In this document: piece by piece, positions 41,640 through 50,745 of the stretch
Position numbering within the stretch: position 1 is the stretch's first letter
How the letters are laid out: each line of letters begins with the position of its first letter
Source: Candidatus Cloacimonadota bacterium
GTDB taxonomy: Bacteria; Cloacimonadota; Cloacimonadia; Cloacimonadales; JAFGVF01
Length of the DNA: 50,922 nucleotides
Assembly (NCBI GenBank): GCA_016838885.1
Contig: JAEKNW010000224.1
Location: forward strand, 1-50,922
Direction: 5' to 3'
Program-made: the position numbers and the translations under genes
The notes under the pieces: generated by a model
Told to the model about the DNA's origin: nothing
Seen by the model: only the letters and a program-made list of their open reading frames with translations
The model's database searches: none

Positions 41640-41811
41640 GTCCACAGATTACACAGATTTACACTGATTTTGAAGAAATAAAAATAAAATAGAAATACAT
41701 AAGATTTGAATTTCCACATAAATTACTCAGTTTTTACATTTTTTTGCGAAGTGATGTATTATTTTTTTAAATATTTTTCTTAATCTGTGTTAATCAGTGT
41801 AATCTGTGGAC
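41640..41811. repeat. Inverted phrase repeat pair between GxxExxY gene 4 and capG
   Basis: The plus arm is 41640-41669 (GTCCACAGATTACACAGATT..., identical to the one at 41022) and the minus arm is 41782-41811; 27 of 30 bases pair. The interior is AT-rich and includes TTTGCGAAGTGATG, a possible relic of the GCGAAGCG motif at 1990. Confidence 0.9.
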
Positions 41812-41831
41812 CCAAAAAAGAAGGAAGTTGT

Positions 41832-43040
41832 ATGAAGAAACTCAAGGTTATAACGATTGTCGGTACTCGTCCCGAGATAATCCGTCTATCCGAAGTAATG
41901 AAACTATTAGATAAATATACAGAACACATAACAGTTCATACTGGTCAAAACTACGACTATGAGCTAAATGAGATATTCTATAAAGATTTAGATTTAAGGA
42001 AACCTGATTATTACTTAGGGGTGGATACATCTTCCTTGGGTAAGGTTTTAGGTGAGACCTTGATTAAGGTGGAAGAGGTCTTTCTTAAAGAAAAGCCTGA
42101 TGCTGTTTTGATCTTGGGTGATACTAATGCTTCTATTGCCGGGATTATTGCCAAAAGAATGAAAATTCCAATTTTTCACATGGAAGCAGGAAATAGATCT
42201 TTTGATTTTAATGTTCCGGAAGAGATCAATAGAAGAATTATTGATCATGTAGCTGATTTTAACTTAGTATATACTGAAAATTCACGCAGACATCTCTTAT
42301 CAGAAGGTTTACCTCATAGACATATTTATGTAACCGGTTCTCCAATGTATGAAGTGCTCCATAAGAATATGGATAAAATAAAAACATCTAATATCTTAGA
42401 TGAATTAGGCTTAAAAGAAAAAGAGTATTTTATTGTTTCTACTCATAGAGAAGAGAATGTAGATAATCCCGAAAATCTAAGAGAAATCTTAAATACTTTA
42501 AATCTCATAGCTGAGACTTATAAAGTACCAGTGGTAGTTTCAACTCATCCTCGCACTCGAAAACGCTTAGAAGCATTGAACTCCCTTTTTATTGAGAGGG
42601 GTGGATGCGAAGCAGATGGGGAGAGTAACCCCCTTTCCTTGAGAGGGGTGGATGCAAAGCAGACGGGGAGAGTAACTCTTCACCCATTATTGCAATTTCT
42701 AAAACCCTTCGGTTTCTTCGACTACAACAAACTCCAAATGCATGCTATCTGTGCAATCTCTGACAGTGGGACTATAAGTGAAGAATCTTCTATGCTAAAA
42801 TTCCCTGCTGTAACAATTAGAAACTCTCTGGAAAGACCGGAAGCTATGGATTATGGCTCAATTATCTTGACAGGTTTGAAATCTGATGTAGTTCTTAATT
42901 CTATAAAAATTGCTGTTGAGGAAAATATGAAATTTAAACAATGCCCGGAATATGAAACAGATAATACCTCATATCGGGTTTTGAAAATAATTATGGGATT
43001 GAGTGGATTGAAGAATAGATGGTTGGGGATTAATGATTAA
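41832..43040 (+). CDS. capG: UDP-FucNAc/UDP-GlcNAc 2-epimerase-like (CapG/FnlC/WbjD) with repeat insert
   Basis: Third enzyme of UDP-L-FucNAc synthesis; epimerises C2. It is a GT-B-like epimerase: ITIVGTRPEIIRLSEV, LGDTNAS, HMEAGNRSFD, STHREENVDNP, SDSGTISEESS. It is 402 aa, about 30 longer than family members. The excess lies at residues about 251-283, between RKRLEALN and HPLLQFLKPFGFFDYNKL, and is encoded by two copies of a 47-base GC-richer repeat. The frame is preserved, so the gene is not broken. The insert is in the linker after the THPRTRKR motif, near the active-site side, so activity is uncertain. Confidence 0.9.
   Translation: MKKLKVITIVGTRPEIIRLSEVMKLLDKYTEHITVHTGQNYDYELNEIFYKDLDLRKPDYYLGVDTSSLGKVLGETLIKVEEVFLKEKPDAVLILGDTNASIAGIIAKRMKIPIFHMEAGNRSFDFNVPEEINRRIIDHVADFNLVYTENSRRHLLSEGLPHRHIYVTGSPMYEVLHKNMDKIKTSNILDELGLKEKEYFIVSTHREENVDNPENLREILNTLNLIAETYKVPVVVSTHPRTRKRLEALNSLFIERGGCEADGESNPLSLRGVDAKQTGRVTLHPLLQFLKPFGFFDYNKLQMHAICAISDSGTISEESSMLKFPAVTIRNSLERPEAMDYGSIILTGLKSDVVLNSIKIAVEENMKFKQCPEYETDNTSYRVLKIIMGLSGLKNRWLGIND
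42582..42678 (+). repeat. Two tandem 47-bp units inserted in capG
   Basis: Two copies of a unit containing GAGAGGGGTGGATGC and GGGGAGAGTAAC start at 42594 and 42641 (period 47). They are much richer in G than the surrounding gene and are preceded by pyrimidine runs (CCCTTTTTATT, CCCCCTTTCC) that can pair imperfectly with AGAGGGG. The two copies are read in different frames (IERGGCEADGESN and LRGVDAKQTGRV). Confidence 0.88.
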
Positions 43041-43064
43041 ATATCTTGTTAAGGATGGTAAGAT

Positions 43065-44264
43065 TTGAGGAAAAAAGTCTATTTTATAACACCTGTCTCA
43101 TTTCCTGTTGGTGGTGCTGCTACAATGAGAAAACTGGCTTTAGCTAAAGGACTTATTCATCATGGTTATGATGTACATATAATTTCTACAATGAATAATG
43201 ACCCAAAAAGTAATAGAGAGTTAAGAAATTTTCAAGGGGTAGATTACCATTGCAGTGCTCCAAAAGATATGTGGGGTGGAAGCAAAATTAAGAAGTTTTA
43301 TCATCTCTATTATGGTTTCTATAGTGCTTTACTTTTTATACTAAAAGATTCGAAAAAAAATAGCGAAACATTAATAACTACAAACGAATATAGATTTACA
43401 AAATGTTTAACAATACGTATCATCGCTAAGATGAGATCAGCTTATTATTATACGGAACTTAACGAAAATCCTATGGTTACTTATAAAAAAAAATCACCAA
43501 TTAGTTCTTTTGTTAGATTTAGCAATATCAAATATTCATTAAAACTATATGATGATGTTTTTGTAATGACAAGTAAGCTGAAAGAATTGTTAGCATCAAA
43601 TTATAATATCAGAAAAAATGTCTATGTTTTGCATAATGCAGTTGATTTCGAAAGATTTGAAGATTTACCGGAGATTAAATATATACCTAATACTATTTTC
43701 TATGCAGGAAGTTTGTCCTTCAAAAAGGATTATCTCGATCTACTGTTAGAGTCTTTTAAAGAACTAATATCTTATATTCCAGATGCTATTCTCAAAATTT
43801 GTTATTTTAGTAGTGATAAATATCTGAACTTGTTTAATAAAAAAGTTAGTGAATTAGAATTGAAAGATAATATTCTTATGTTCCCAGACGTAGCTAATAG
43901 TGATATTCCTTTATTGATGAAAGAATCACAAACCTTGATTATTATTCGAAAACCTAATGAGCAAACATCTTATGGGTTCCCAACAAAACTTGTTGAATAC
44001 TTAGCTTCTGGAAGACCTGTAATTGTTTCTTCGATAAGTGATATACCTGATTTTTTAAAACATAAAGAAAATGCAGTTTTACTTGAAAACAACTCTATTG
44101 ATGAGATTGTCGAAGCAATTAGATTTATTTTTGACAACCCAAAGAAAGCAGATAATATCGGTTCTAGTGGTAAAAGTATTTGTAGAATAAAGTTTAATAA
44201 TATAATAGAAAGTAAAAAAATTATTAAACAATTCGAATATTCTGGTTCCATTAAACACCACTAA
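43065..44264 (+). CDS. GT4-type glycosyltransferase (WbuB-like)
   Basis: This is a 399 aa GT-B enzyme. It starts VYFITPVSFPVGGAATMRKLALAKGL, with the acceptor-side glycine loop, then has IFYAGSLSFKKDYLDLLLES and the donor-site GFPTKLVEYLASGRPVIVSS. It follows capG by 24 bases. In several O-antigen loci the gene after the FucNAc synthesis set is a FucNAc transferase (WbuB), so transfer of L-FucNAc is a reasonable guess. The start is TTG 43065 with AAGGA nine bases upstream. Confidence 0.85.
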   Translation: MRKKVYFITPVSFPVGGAATMRKLALAKGLIHHGYDVHIISTMNNDPKSNRELRNFQGVDYHCSAPKDMWGGSKIKKFYHLYYGFYSALLFILKDSKKNSETLITTNEYRFTKCLTIRIIAKMRSAYYYTELNENPMVTYKKKSPISSFVRFSNIKYSLKLYDDVFVMTSKLKELLASNYNIRKNVYVLHNAVDFERFEDLPEIKYIPNTIFYAGSLSFKKDYLDLLLESFKELISYIPDAILKICYFSSDKYLNLFNKKVSELELKDNILMFPDVANSDIPLLMKESQTLIIIRKPNEQTSYGFPTKLVEYLASGRPVIVSSISDIPDFLKHKENAVLLENNSIDEIVEAIRFIFDNPKKADNIGSSGKSICRIKFNNIIESKKIIKQFEYSGSIKHH

Positions 44265-44303
44265 CAGAGTGGAAGCTCACTTAGACTAACAGGAGAAAGC
44301 GAT

Positions 44304-45434
44304 ATGTCAATTTTAAAAAATATGGCAACTTATGGTTTTGTGAAAAGAAGAAAGAGTCAACAAAAGAATGGATATACAAATGTACTTAAGAGGATTCTCA
44401 AATCAAAACCTGTCGATAATTCTTTATTTAATAAAGAGATTGAGCAACAATACATAAATAAATGGAAAGCTATAGAAAAAAATCCTTCTTTGGACTATTT
44501 TAAAATATATTCAACATTTAATAATAAAGTTGACTTAAATTATGTACCAGATTACTTATATGAATTTCCAATCAAGAATATCCTTTTAGATCAGAGATAC
44601 TCTCACTACAATAATGATAAAAATCTGTATGAGAAAAGGTTGATAGACTTTTCTCATCTTTTTCCCAAAGTGATATTTCGTAGAATTAGTGGAGTATTTT
44701 ATGATAATAACTACAATTATATAAACAATATTCATAAGTTTATAGAAAGTATTTCTCATCAAATTATTGTCATTAAGGAATCTACAGACTCGGCAGGAGG
44801 TAAAGGGGTAAAGTTTTTCAATAGAGTCGATGCTAATCATTTATATGAGACTAAAGATGGATATACAATTAATCAAGAATTGAGTAATAAGAAAGATATA
44901 GTGGTTCAGGAAAAATTAATTCAATCTTTAGAAATGTCAAAAATAAATAAAAGCTCGATTAATTCTGTCAGAGTTGTTACTTATAGATCTGTGTCCGACA
45001 ACAAGGTTCATGTTATACAAGCATTGTTAAGAAGAGGAGGAGCAGATTCTTTTTTGGATAATTGGCATTCCGGAGGTAGTATTATTGCGATAAAAGGGGA
45101 TGGTCAAATTGCAGATTTTGGGTACAATGAAAATTTTGAACAAGTATATCATGGGGTTAAAAATTTTATAATACCAAAACTTAATGAAATGTATGCACTT
45201 GCTATAGAAATAGCTAAATCAGAGTTTTATCATAGACAAATATCATTTGATTTTTTTTTAGATCTAGAGGATAATGTTAAAATTATTGAGATAAACTATT
45301 CAGTCTCCCCGGTTGTCCAGATAATTTGTGGTCCGGTATTTGCTGAATATACCGATGAAGTTATTGAATATTGCCAAAAAAATATGGGCTATTATAATTT
45401 TAACATCCCAGTTTCATTAAAATATTTTAAGTAG
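44304..45434 (+). CDS. Sugar-transfer-associated ATP-grasp protein
   Basis: This 376 aa protein shows ATP-grasp features: Lys in IIVIKESTDSAGGKGVKF (glycine-rich loop), 'VVQEKLIQS', INSVRVVTYR, and the metal-binding DFFLD...VKIIEINYSVSP at the C-terminus. The layout fits the ATPgrasp_ST (sugar-transfer associated) family found in polysaccharide loci, which is thought to attach amino acids or other amines to sugar carboxylates. A strong ACAGGAGAAAG ribosome site precedes it, and two CapK-like genes follow. Confidence 0.83.
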   Translation: MSILKNMATYGFVKRRKSQQKNGYTNVLKRILKSKPVDNSLFNKEIEQQYINKWKAIEKNPSLDYFKIYSTFNNKVDLNYVPDYLYEFPIKNILLDQRYSHYNNDKNLYEKRLIDFSHLFPKVIFRRISGVFYDNNYNYINNIHKFIESISHQIIVIKESTDSAGGKGVKFFNRVDANHLYETKDGYTINQELSNKKDIVVQEKLIQSLEMSKINKSSINSVRVVTYRSVSDNKVHVIQALLRRGGADSFLDNWHSGGSIIAIKGDGQIADFGYNENFEQVYHGVKNFIIPKLNEMYALAIEIAKSEFYHRQISFDFFLDLEDNVKIIEINYSVSPVVQIICGPVFAEYTDEVIEYCQKNMGYYNFNIPVSLKYFK

Positions 45435-45448
45435 ATAATCGAGGGTTT

Positions 45449-46756
45449 ATGAACAAAACAAAACTAATTGATATCATTTCCGGGAAGAATATTTCAGAAT
45501 ATTATGAGTTGTACAAGAAGACCCAGTGGAATTCAAAAGAAGAGATGGAAGAATTTCAACTAAACAAGTTAAAAAAACTAGTTGAACACTGTTATCAAAA
45601 TGTTCCTTATTACACCGAGATTATGAAGAATAATGATATTAGGCCTTCTGATATTAACAGCATAAAGGACTTAGAAAAATTTCCGATCTTAACCAAGGAG
45701 ATAATTAAAGAAAATTATGAGAAGTTTTATCCTCTTAATCAGGCCAAACTTAAAGGGGTGAAAACTAGTCAGACAGGTGGAACTACAGGAAACATATTAT
45801 ATAAGCGTAATGATGCTCAGACGAGAAGTTCTGTTTGGGGCTCATATAAAAGGTTTTATGATTGGATGGGGATAGGTGAAAAAGATAGAGATTTCTCATA
45901 TTGGGGGGGGCATGTCTTAGGTCATGGACTAAAACAAACACTTGCTGAATTTGTAGCGAGAAAGATAAAAAACTCAATTTTTATAAATGCTTATGATACA
46001 AGACCGGAAACATTTAGTAATATCGTCTCAATTCTCAACAATCAAAATATTCAATTGATCAGGAGTTATCCTCAGGCCCTTTATTCATTAGCATTAAAGC
46101 TAAAACAGAAAAATTACAAATTTTCAATTAAAGCAATTATGACAACATCAGAACCTTTAATGCCCCAACATCGAGAGTTGTTTAAAGAAGTTTTTGGAGC
46201 TGAAAGTTATGACCAATACGGGTGTGGTGAAATTGGTGCCATAGCTTATGAATGTAATCAGCATGATGGTCTTCATATTACCGAAGAGAGAGTTATTGTG
46301 GAAAGCAATGATAAGCATGAGTTATTATTAACAGATTTAGATAATTATACAATGCCCTATATTAGATATTGGAATGCGGATCAGGCAACATTTTCCGAAC
46401 AGGAGTGTTCTTGTGGAAGAAAAAGTAGAGTTATTAAACAAGTATTGGGTAGAACATGTGACTATTTGAATGGTATAAATGGGGAAACTTTGCATTGGGC
46501 TTATTTTTGGCATCTATTATTTGATACTGAGATTGCAACAAAGAGGAATTTTAAGAAGTTTCAAATAGTGCAGAAAGAACCTGATTATTTGCTATTTAGA
46601 ACAGTTGGAGATCCTTTATCTAATGAAGATAAAGTATTACTAACATCTATGGTCAGAGAAAAGATGGGAAATATGAAGATAGAATATATTAACGAAAAAG
46701 ATATCGAAAATACAAAATCTGGAAAGTACCGACCTGTTATTAATGAAACTTTATAA
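45449..46756 (+). CDS. CapK/PaaK-like adenylate-forming enzyme (copy 3)
   Basis: This 435 aa protein has motifs TSQTGGTTGNI (phosphate loop), YDQYGCGEIGAIAYEC, MPYIRYWNADQ (ribose Asp shifted to NAD), CSCGRKSRVIKQVLGRTCDYL and a C-terminal TKSGKYRPV with the catalytic Lys. The four cysteines (GCGE, YEC, CSC) resemble the metal site seen in some PaaK-like proteins; copies 1 and 2 lack them, so this is a different branch. It follows the ATP-grasp gene by 14 bases. The acyl group handled is unknown. Confidence 0.87.
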   Translation: MNKTKLIDIISGKNISEYYELYKKTQWNSKEEMEEFQLNKLKKLVEHCYQNVPYYTEIMKNNDIRPSDINSIKDLEKFPILTKEIIKENYEKFYPLNQAKLKGVKTSQTGGTTGNILYKRNDAQTRSSVWGSYKRFYDWMGIGEKDRDFSYWGGHVLGHGLKQTLAEFVARKIKNSIFINAYDTRPETFSNIVSILNNQNIQLIRSYPQALYSLALKLKQKNYKFSIKAIMTTSEPLMPQHRELFKEVFGAESYDQYGCGEIGAIAYECNQHDGLHITEERVIVESNDKHELLLTDLDNYTMPYIRYWNADQATFSEQECSCGRKSRVIKQVLGRTCDYLNGINGETLHWAYFWHLLFDTEIATKRNFKKFQIVQKEPDYLLFRTVGDPLSNEDKVLLTSMVREKMGNMKIEYINEKDIENTKSGKYRPVINETL

Positions 46757-46776
46757 AAACCTAACTTGAGGAAAAA

Positions 46777-48123
46777 ATGAATAGAAGTGATTTAACGTTT
46801 TATTTTTTAGGTAAGAAATATGGATATAATCTAAGAAAGATGGTTGAGTTTGTTAACGAAAATCAATATTGGGATAATAAAGATATTGAAGAGTATCAAA
46901 CTGAAAAAATGATCCAACTTATACATCATGCTTACAATAACACCATATATTATAAAGAGGTTCTTGATAAATTAGCACTAAAACCGAAAGATTTTCAATC
47001 ATTGGCTGACCTAAAAATGTTACCAATTATTGGAAAAGCAGACATCCGAGACAGGTGGAAAGATCTCGTAGCTACTGATTATCAGAAATATAGACCTATG
47101 CATAGAGTTACAAGTGGAACAACTGGTCAAACTTTTCAGTATTATAATGATTCGAAAAGTTGGGCTTTAAACTGGGCTACTAAGATGAGAACTTTTAGCT
47201 GGGGAGGGTACACTTTTGGTAAGGATAAAATAGCAACTCTTAAGGGTGGCTCAATGCTAAGAAAGGCAAAGCAATCCTATAAAAGTAGATTTTGGAAGTA
47301 CCTTAATAATTATTATGATTTACCTGTTATTAATCTAACTAATGAAAGTATGGAAGAATATTATAATGAAATAATATCAAATAAAATCAAATACCTCAGA
47401 GGTTTTCCAACTGCAGTTTATGCATTTGCTAAATATATCTATGAAACTCATGGGACATTACCCTTTAAAGCAACATTCACATCTGCAGAATATTTACAAG
47501 ATTTCCAAAGAGAACAGATCATTAAAACCTTTGGTACTAATCATATTGACGCTTATGGTTGCGGAGATGGAATGGGTGGAGCTAATCAATGTGATAAAAC
47601 TGCAGGCTATCATGTAAATATTGAGACTTCCATCTTAGAGGTGATTAATGAGCAAGGTGGATATTGTGATGCAGGGGAACAAGGTGAGATTGTTCTTACC
47701 TCACTCCACGATTACGCAATGCCTCTAATTAGATATACTCCTGGAGATGTTGCTGTTGTTGGAAAAGGTCATTGTTCTTGTGGAAGAACTTTACCTTTAT
47801 TGAAAAAAATAGTTGGTAGGACATCGGATTTGATCTATCTGCCTAACGGTAGAATTTTAAATGGAATAGCCATACCTTTTGCAGATTGGGTAGATAAGAT
47901 AGATAAATTTCAGATTTGGCACACAGAGATAGATAAGATTGAATTAAAAGTAATACCGAAACCAACCCTTACTCAAAAAGATATCGAATATATGCACGAA
48001 ATTATGGCATATCATCTTGGTGAAGGGATTGGCATCAAAGTAGATATTGTTGATGATATACCATTGTTACCTAACGGAAAATTTAAATATGTAATTTCCA
48101 AGGTAGATAACATTGGAAAATAA
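46777..48123 (+). CDS. CapK/PaaK-like adenylate-forming enzyme (copy 4)
   Basis: This 448 aa paralogue of copy 3 has TSGTTGQTFQYY, DAYGCGDGMGGANQC, MPLIRYTPGDV, HCSCGRTLPLLKKIVGRTSDLI and a C-terminal LPNGKFKYV. The cysteine set is retained. The ribosome site is TTGAGGAAA. Its end overlaps a glycosyltransferase read from a TTG start. The pairing of copies 3 and 4 mirrors the pairing of copies 1 and 2, but the pairs belong to different sub-branches, which suggests two separate acylation steps. Confidence 0.87.
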   Translation: MNRSDLTFYFLGKKYGYNLRKMVEFVNENQYWDNKDIEEYQTEKMIQLIHHAYNNTIYYKEVLDKLALKPKDFQSLADLKMLPIIGKADIRDRWKDLVATDYQKYRPMHRVTSGTTGQTFQYYNDSKSWALNWATKMRTFSWGGYTFGKDKIATLKGGSMLRKAKQSYKSRFWKYLNNYYDLPVINLTNESMEEYYNEIISNKIKYLRGFPTAVYAFAKYIYETHGTLPFKATFTSAEYLQDFQREQIIKTFGTNHIDAYGCGDGMGGANQCDKTAGYHVNIETSILEVINEQGGYCDAGEQGEIVLTSLHDYAMPLIRYTPGDVAVVGKGHCSCGRTLPLLKKIVGRTSDLIYLPNGRILNGIAIPFADWVDKIDKFQIWHTEIDKIELKVIPKPTLTQKDIEYMHEIMAYHLGEGIGIKVDIVDDIPLLPNGKFKYVISKVDNIGK

Positions 48124-49183
48124 TAAAATTAAAATAGTCTGTTCAGCACGAATGGGACATGGAACATTTGAAGCAAAGTTCAAGCCATTAGTGCTATTGT
48201 CCAAAGTTGAGAAAATAGTCGTGGTTAGAAAAGATGCCGGACCACCAATAGATAAACTATCTTATAGGATTCTTCCAAAACTATGTAAGAATCCTGTTTT
48301 AAATTTTATTTTTACTCCCTTTATTTTATTGAAAGAAGTAAGGAAACAAAAGGCTGACTTGATATTAGCCTACCACTTCCAACCTCATTTTTATTTCGCC
48401 TATATTGTCTCATTGTTTACTGGGATTCCATATATTGTGGCTCAAACAGGGACTGATGCTCAGAATAATGCAGATAGACCTATAATCGGTAAGATTTTAA
48501 AGCATATCCTTAAAAAAGCTAAATACTTCAATGTTCCCGGTAAAGATACATACAACTTTTGGATTTCCCGAGGGATTCCTCAAGAAAAACTAAATATATT
48601 GCACAGTACAATCAATGTTAATCTCTTTAAGCCAAATAATGTAACAAAGGAATATGATATAATTTTTGTAGGCAGGTTAGCAGAAGTTAAAAGACTAGAT
48701 AAACTAATAAAAGCTACAAAGGAGATTGTTCAAAAAATCCCAAATGTTAAGATATGTATAGTGGGATCTGGTCCTTTAGAAATAACCTTAAAAACACAAG
48801 TGAAGGAATATAATCTTACCTCTAATTTTGATTTCGTAGGTTTGCAGAGCAATATTTATGAGTGGCTAAACAAAGCTGAAATATTTGTTATGACCTCAGA
48901 TTCTGAAGGGTTGCCTTGTGCAATGATGGAAGCTATGAGTTGTGGTCTGCTTTGTCTTGGTCCCGATGTTAATAACATGGCTGACTTGTTAGTTGAAGGT
49001 GAAACAGGCTATCTCTTTCAAACTAATGATATCGAAGAATTGAGCAATAAGTTGATTTACTTGTTGGAAAATAAACATTGCTTAGATGAAATACGTTCGA
49101 ATGCGAGAAATCTGATTATTAATGAGCACTCTTATGAATATGCAAAAAACTTGTGGTCTAATGCCTTAGATCAGAATGAATAG
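48113..49183 (+). CDS. GT4-type glycosyltransferase
   Basis: This is a 356 aa GT-B enzyme: N-terminal IKIVCSARMGHGTFEAKFK, then YIVAQTGTDAQNNADRP, IIFVGRLAEVKRLDKLIKAT, and the donor-site TSDSEGLPCAMMEAMSCGL. The start is TTG 48113 inside the end of the CapK gene, with AAGG nine bases upstream; the next in-frame Met would remove the first strand. It adds one sugar of the repeat unit. Confidence 0.9.
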   Translation: MENNKIKIVCSARMGHGTFEAKFKPLVLLSKVEKIVVVRKDAGPPIDKLSYRILPKLCKNPVLNFIFTPFILLKEVRKQKADLILAYHFQPHFYFAYIVSLFTGIPYIVAQTGTDAQNNADRPIIGKILKHILKKAKYFNVPGKDTYNFWISRGIPQEKLNILHSTINVNLFKPNNVTKEYDIIFVGRLAEVKRLDKLIKATKEIVQKIPNVKICIVGSGPLEITLKTQVKEYNLTSNFDFVGLQSNIYEWLNKAEIFVMTSDSEGLPCAMMEAMSCGLLCLGPDVNNMADLLVEGETGYLFQTNDIEELSNKLIYLLENKHCLDEIRSNARNLIINEHSYEYAKNLWSNALDQNE

Positions 49184-49197
49184 AGGAGGAAGCATAA

Positions 49198-49674
49198 ATG
49201 ACTAAAACTGCATCAAAAAATCCAATAATAGTACGTTTTTTTCAAGTTATCCTGGGGTTATTATCTTATAATGTTTTTCCTTCAAAAGTAAGAATATTTT
49301 TGTTTAGATTGATGGGAGTCAAAATTGGTAAAAATACTTTTATTGGTGTTCATGTTACTATTGATAGTTCATATCCCAAGCATGTTATAATCGGAAACAA
49401 TTGTGGAATAGCTACAGGAACTGTTATTTTAGCTCATAGGCGAGATGTGTCAGAATACTCAATTAATAAAGGGTATAATGATTATCCCTTTAAAGTAATG
49501 GATGTTGTGATTAATGATAATGTGCAAATCGGTACAAATACAACTATTTTACCTGGCATAGTAATTGGGAATGGTTCAATTATCGGAGCTGGTTCAGTTG
49601 TTACAAAAGATGTTCCACCTCATAGCTTAGCAGTTGGTCTCCCTGCAAAGGTAATTAAAACATTCAAGGATTAA
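49198..49674 (+). CDS. Hexapeptide-repeat acyltransferase (WcaF/maltose O-acetyltransferase-like)
   Basis: This 158 aa protein has an amphipathic N-terminal helix (IVRFFQVILGLLSYNVFPSKV) before left-handed beta-helix turns (VKIGKNTFIGVHVTID to VTKDVPPHSLAVGLPAKV). Transfer of acetyl or another acyl group to a sugar hydroxyl is expected; the active His is probably in ILAHRR. A strong GAGGAGGAAG ribosome site precedes it. It could use an acyl-CoA made by the CapK-like enzymes. Confidence 0.86.
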   Translation: MTKTASKNPIIVRFFQVILGLLSYNVFPSKVRIFLFRLMGVKIGKNTFIGVHVTIDSSYPKHVIIGNNCGIATGTVILAHRRDVSEYSINKGYNDYPFKVMDVVINDNVQIGTNTTILPGIVIGNGSIIGAGSVVTKDVPPHSLAVGLPAKVIKTFKD

Positions 49675-49678
49675 AGTA

Positions 49679-50719
49679 ATGAAAATTGTTATTGAAATTA
49701 ACCACCCAAAGCACTATTATCAATTCAAATATGTCGCTGATTTACTTAGAACAGACCACGAAGTAATTTTTCTAGCTAGAGATAAAGAGATAGTATTCAA
49801 AATTCTTGAAGAAGAGAAAGTGGAGTATTATAGTTTTGGTAAACATTATAAGAATATAGTGGGAAAATTATTGGGTTCAATTGAAATATTCTATACTTAT
49901 TACAAACTGTTAAAAAAAATTAAACCTGACATTCTAATTAGTAAAGCATCTCCATATTCAACAATGTTAGGGAAGTTAATGAATATTAAATCTGTTATCT
50001 TTCCTGACTCAGAAATTGTTGCATTAACTAATAAAGTAGTCTCAAAGCTTGCCAATCTAATTATAACCCCTAGATCATTTGCTCATTCATTTGGGGAAAA
50101 ACAACACAAAGTTAGTGGTTTTTTTGAGGAAACATATTTGTCTGAGGATGTTTTTACCCCAAACCCAAAAATCAAAAAGATTCTTGCTCCAGAAGATCAG
50201 CTTTATGCTATCTTAAGATTTGTTAGCTGGAATGCTAATCATGATATTGGTAAAAGTGCAGTATCTACTGAGGTTATTGAGAAAATAATATCAAAAATTA
50301 AAGATAGAATGACTATATATATTACAAGTGAAGCAAAACTACCCCCATGTTTAGCAAAATATTCTTTACCTATCCCCAAAAATGAAATTCATTCAGCCCT
50401 GTACTATGCGAGTCTTTATATCGGAGATTCTCAATCCATGGCTACCGAATCAGCTCTTTTAGGTACTCCGGCATTCCGATGTAATAAATTTGTTGGAGAA
50501 CATGATATGAATGCCTTTATTGTATTAGAAAAAGATCTAAATCTTTTATATAATTTTTCTGATTGGGATAAAGCTTTGGAAAAGATAGGTGAAATAGAAG
50601 ATTTTACTGAACTGAAAAATGAGTGGCAAGATAAAGCTAAGGTTTATTATGAGGGTAAAAAAGATATTAACATAGAAATATTTGATATTATTGAAGAAGA
50701 AATAACAAGAAGTTTATAA
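49679..50719 (+). CDS. DUF354 protein, GT-B-like
   Basis: This 346 aa protein opens with [19 protein letters not shown], the hallmark of DUF354 proteins, and contains [30 protein letters not shown] and [22 protein letters not shown], which parallel the two halves of GT-B folds. Such proteins lie in archaeal and bacterial polysaccharide loci and are presumed glycosyltransferases or epimerase relatives. No activity can be assigned. It starts four bases after the acyltransferase stop. Confidence 0.82.
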   Translation: MKIVIEINHPKHYYQFKYVADLLRTDHEVIFLARDKEIVFKILEEEKVEYYSFGKHYKNIVGKLLGSIEIFYTYYKLLKKIKPDILISKASPYSTMLGKLMNIKSVIFPDSEIVALTNKVVSKLANLIITPRSFAHSFGEKQHKVSGFFEETYLSEDVFTPNPKIKKILAPEDQLYAILRFVSWNANHDIGKSAVSTEVIEKIISKIKDRMTIYITSEAKLPPCLAKYSLPIPKNEIHSALYYASLYIGDSQSMATESALLGTPAFRCNKFVGEHDMNAFIVLEKDLNLLYNFSDWDKALEKIGEIEDFTELKNEWQDKAKVYYEGKKDINIEIFDIIEEEITRSL

Positions 50720-50745
50720 TAGAATTAAATGGTTATGAGGTAACA

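Noticed and set aside
42582-42678. Frameshift or assembly break in capG
   Set aside because: The reading frame runs through the repeats without a stop and resumes at the conserved HPLLQFLKPFGFFDYNKL, so it is an in-frame insertion.
47420-47617. 65 aa + strand ORF inside CapK copy 4
   Set aside because: Out-of-frame shadow of a well-supported gene.
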